64,000 nucleotides of DNA from an uncultured Roseburia sp. (GTDB lineage: Bacteria; Bacillota; Clostridia; Lachnospirales; Lachnospiraceae): NCBI GenBank assembly GCA_947644305.1, contig CANRYS010000011.1, positions 1 to 64,000 on the forward strand. Direction: 5' to 3'. Below, in pieces: positions 63,666 through 64,000 of this stretch. The position numbers were made by a program, and so were the translations under genes. The notes under the pieces are model-generated. The model was not told the origin of the DNA, did not search any database, and saw only the letters and a program-made list of their open reading frames with translations. Within the stretch, counting starts at the first letter, position 1; the number at the start of each line of letters is the position of its first letter.

Positions 63666-64000
63666 CTATTTGAGGGTTGTCATCAGATGCGAGACGCCAT
63701 TTTTCGTCCTCCACTCTCCGACACTTCCATTGATGATGGTAAACTGAGGTGATTTATGTCCAATATCAGCTTCAAACACGATGGGGACATGAAGTTCTGA
63801 TAGAATGACTTCCACTGCCTCCCGGTAACTGTGGTCCGTGAAGCTCTGGAACATGCAGGGACGTCCGAATACAAAGCCGGCGGCATGTTCAAACCAGCCC
63901 GCATGCTTAAGCTGCCACAGTCCCCTGGTGAGAGAATCGCTGTCTAAGGAAAAGCTTTCCATATACCACAAGATTCCCTCCTGGCGATAGGAATCGACGA
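63666..64000 (-). CDS. S66-family LD-carboxypeptidase/MccF-like, 3-prime part
   Basis: The C-terminal part of a serine peptidase of the LD-carboxypeptidase/microcin C7 self-immunity family, running off the right end. The frame stays open to 64000 and begins SYRQEGILWYMESFSLD, then LWQLKHAGWFEHAAGFVFGRP, and IVFEADIGHKSPQFTIINGS with the catalytic His in DIGHKSPQ. About 110 residues are seen of an expected 300-340. Family members cleave LD bonds in peptidoglycan turnover or inactivate peptide antibiotics. Confidence 0.88.
   Translation of the reverse strand, partial: VDSYRQEGILWYMESFSLDSDSLTRGLWQLKHAGWFEHAAGFVFGRPCMFQSFTDHSYREAVEVILSELHVPIVFEADIGHKSPQFTIINGSVGEWRTKNGVSHLMTTLK

Overview
The window looks like a chromosomal segment from an anaerobic, spore-forming, butyrate-producing member of the Clostridia, most likely Lachnospiraceae. 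The evidence is a complete acetyl-CoA-to-butyryl-CoA operon (thl-crt-hbd-bcd-etfB-etfA), a butyryl-CoA:acetate CoA-transferase gene, a four-subunit 2-oxoacid:ferredoxin oxidoreductase, the sporulation pair spoIIGA-sigE, strong AGGAGG-type ribosome sites and rho-independent terminators. No rRNA, tRNA or CRISPR array was seen.

Layout. 1-4500: a mobile and accessory edge with an IS3-type orfA running off the left end, a decayed IS200 TnpA with its translational hairpin, a type I modification/specificity pair (hsdM, hsdS) without hsdR, and a multiply broken integrase-core transposase. 4600-6221: a MarR regulator overlapping a FUSC-type exporter gene, with a palindromic operator at the promoter. 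6245-11334: sbcC, sbcD and a tyrosine-phosphatase-like gene. 11414-12198: a YefM/YoeB-type toxin-antitoxin operon whose promoter carries two GTAC-core palindromes. 12327-16911: a lipoprotein, a DUF4867 protein, a secreted GH5 glycosidase, a polysaccharide deacetylase and a GT2 glycosyltransferase. 17023-23082: the butyrate operon, transcribed leftwards, then coaD. 23873-26945: a large BspA-type surface protein and the 3-prime relic of a relative. 27100-28440: but, on its own promoter. 28568-31573: porGDAB, preceded by a 29-bp palindrome. 31652-35383: a PhoR/PhoB-type two-component system and an SGNH hydrolase. 35547-37066: two spore-coat-like proteins, a tandem terminator repeat and mscS.

37172-42027 is an AT-rich block between mscS and rlmH: a membrane-anchored Mrr-type nuclease, a small protein probably cut by a frameshift, and a 1197-residue HD-domain protein of unknown role. 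This is the best candidate for an undescribed (defence-like) system. 42075-50325 is housekeeping: rlmH, a histidine phosphatase, mazF, alr, nnr, acpS, a coiled-coil protein, rex and an ABC-F gene. 50458-54138 holds two proteins of unknown function (one FliD-like) and a BlaI/BlaR1-type pair. 54289-59557 holds an amidohydrolase, purine nucleoside phosphorylase, hemW and lepA. 59772-64000 holds two secreted Ig-like proteins, a 52-residue membrane protein, sigE, spoIIGA with a Spo0A-type promoter, and the end of an S66 peptidase.

How the genes fit together: porGDAB would make acetyl-CoA and reduced ferredoxin, the thl-to-etfA operon would convert acetyl-CoA to butyryl-CoA with flavin-based electron bifurcation at Bcd/Etf, and But would exchange the CoA with acetate to release butyrate. 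Rex, encoded here too, is the usual NADH sensor of such pathways, but no clear Rex site was recognised at the butyrate operon.
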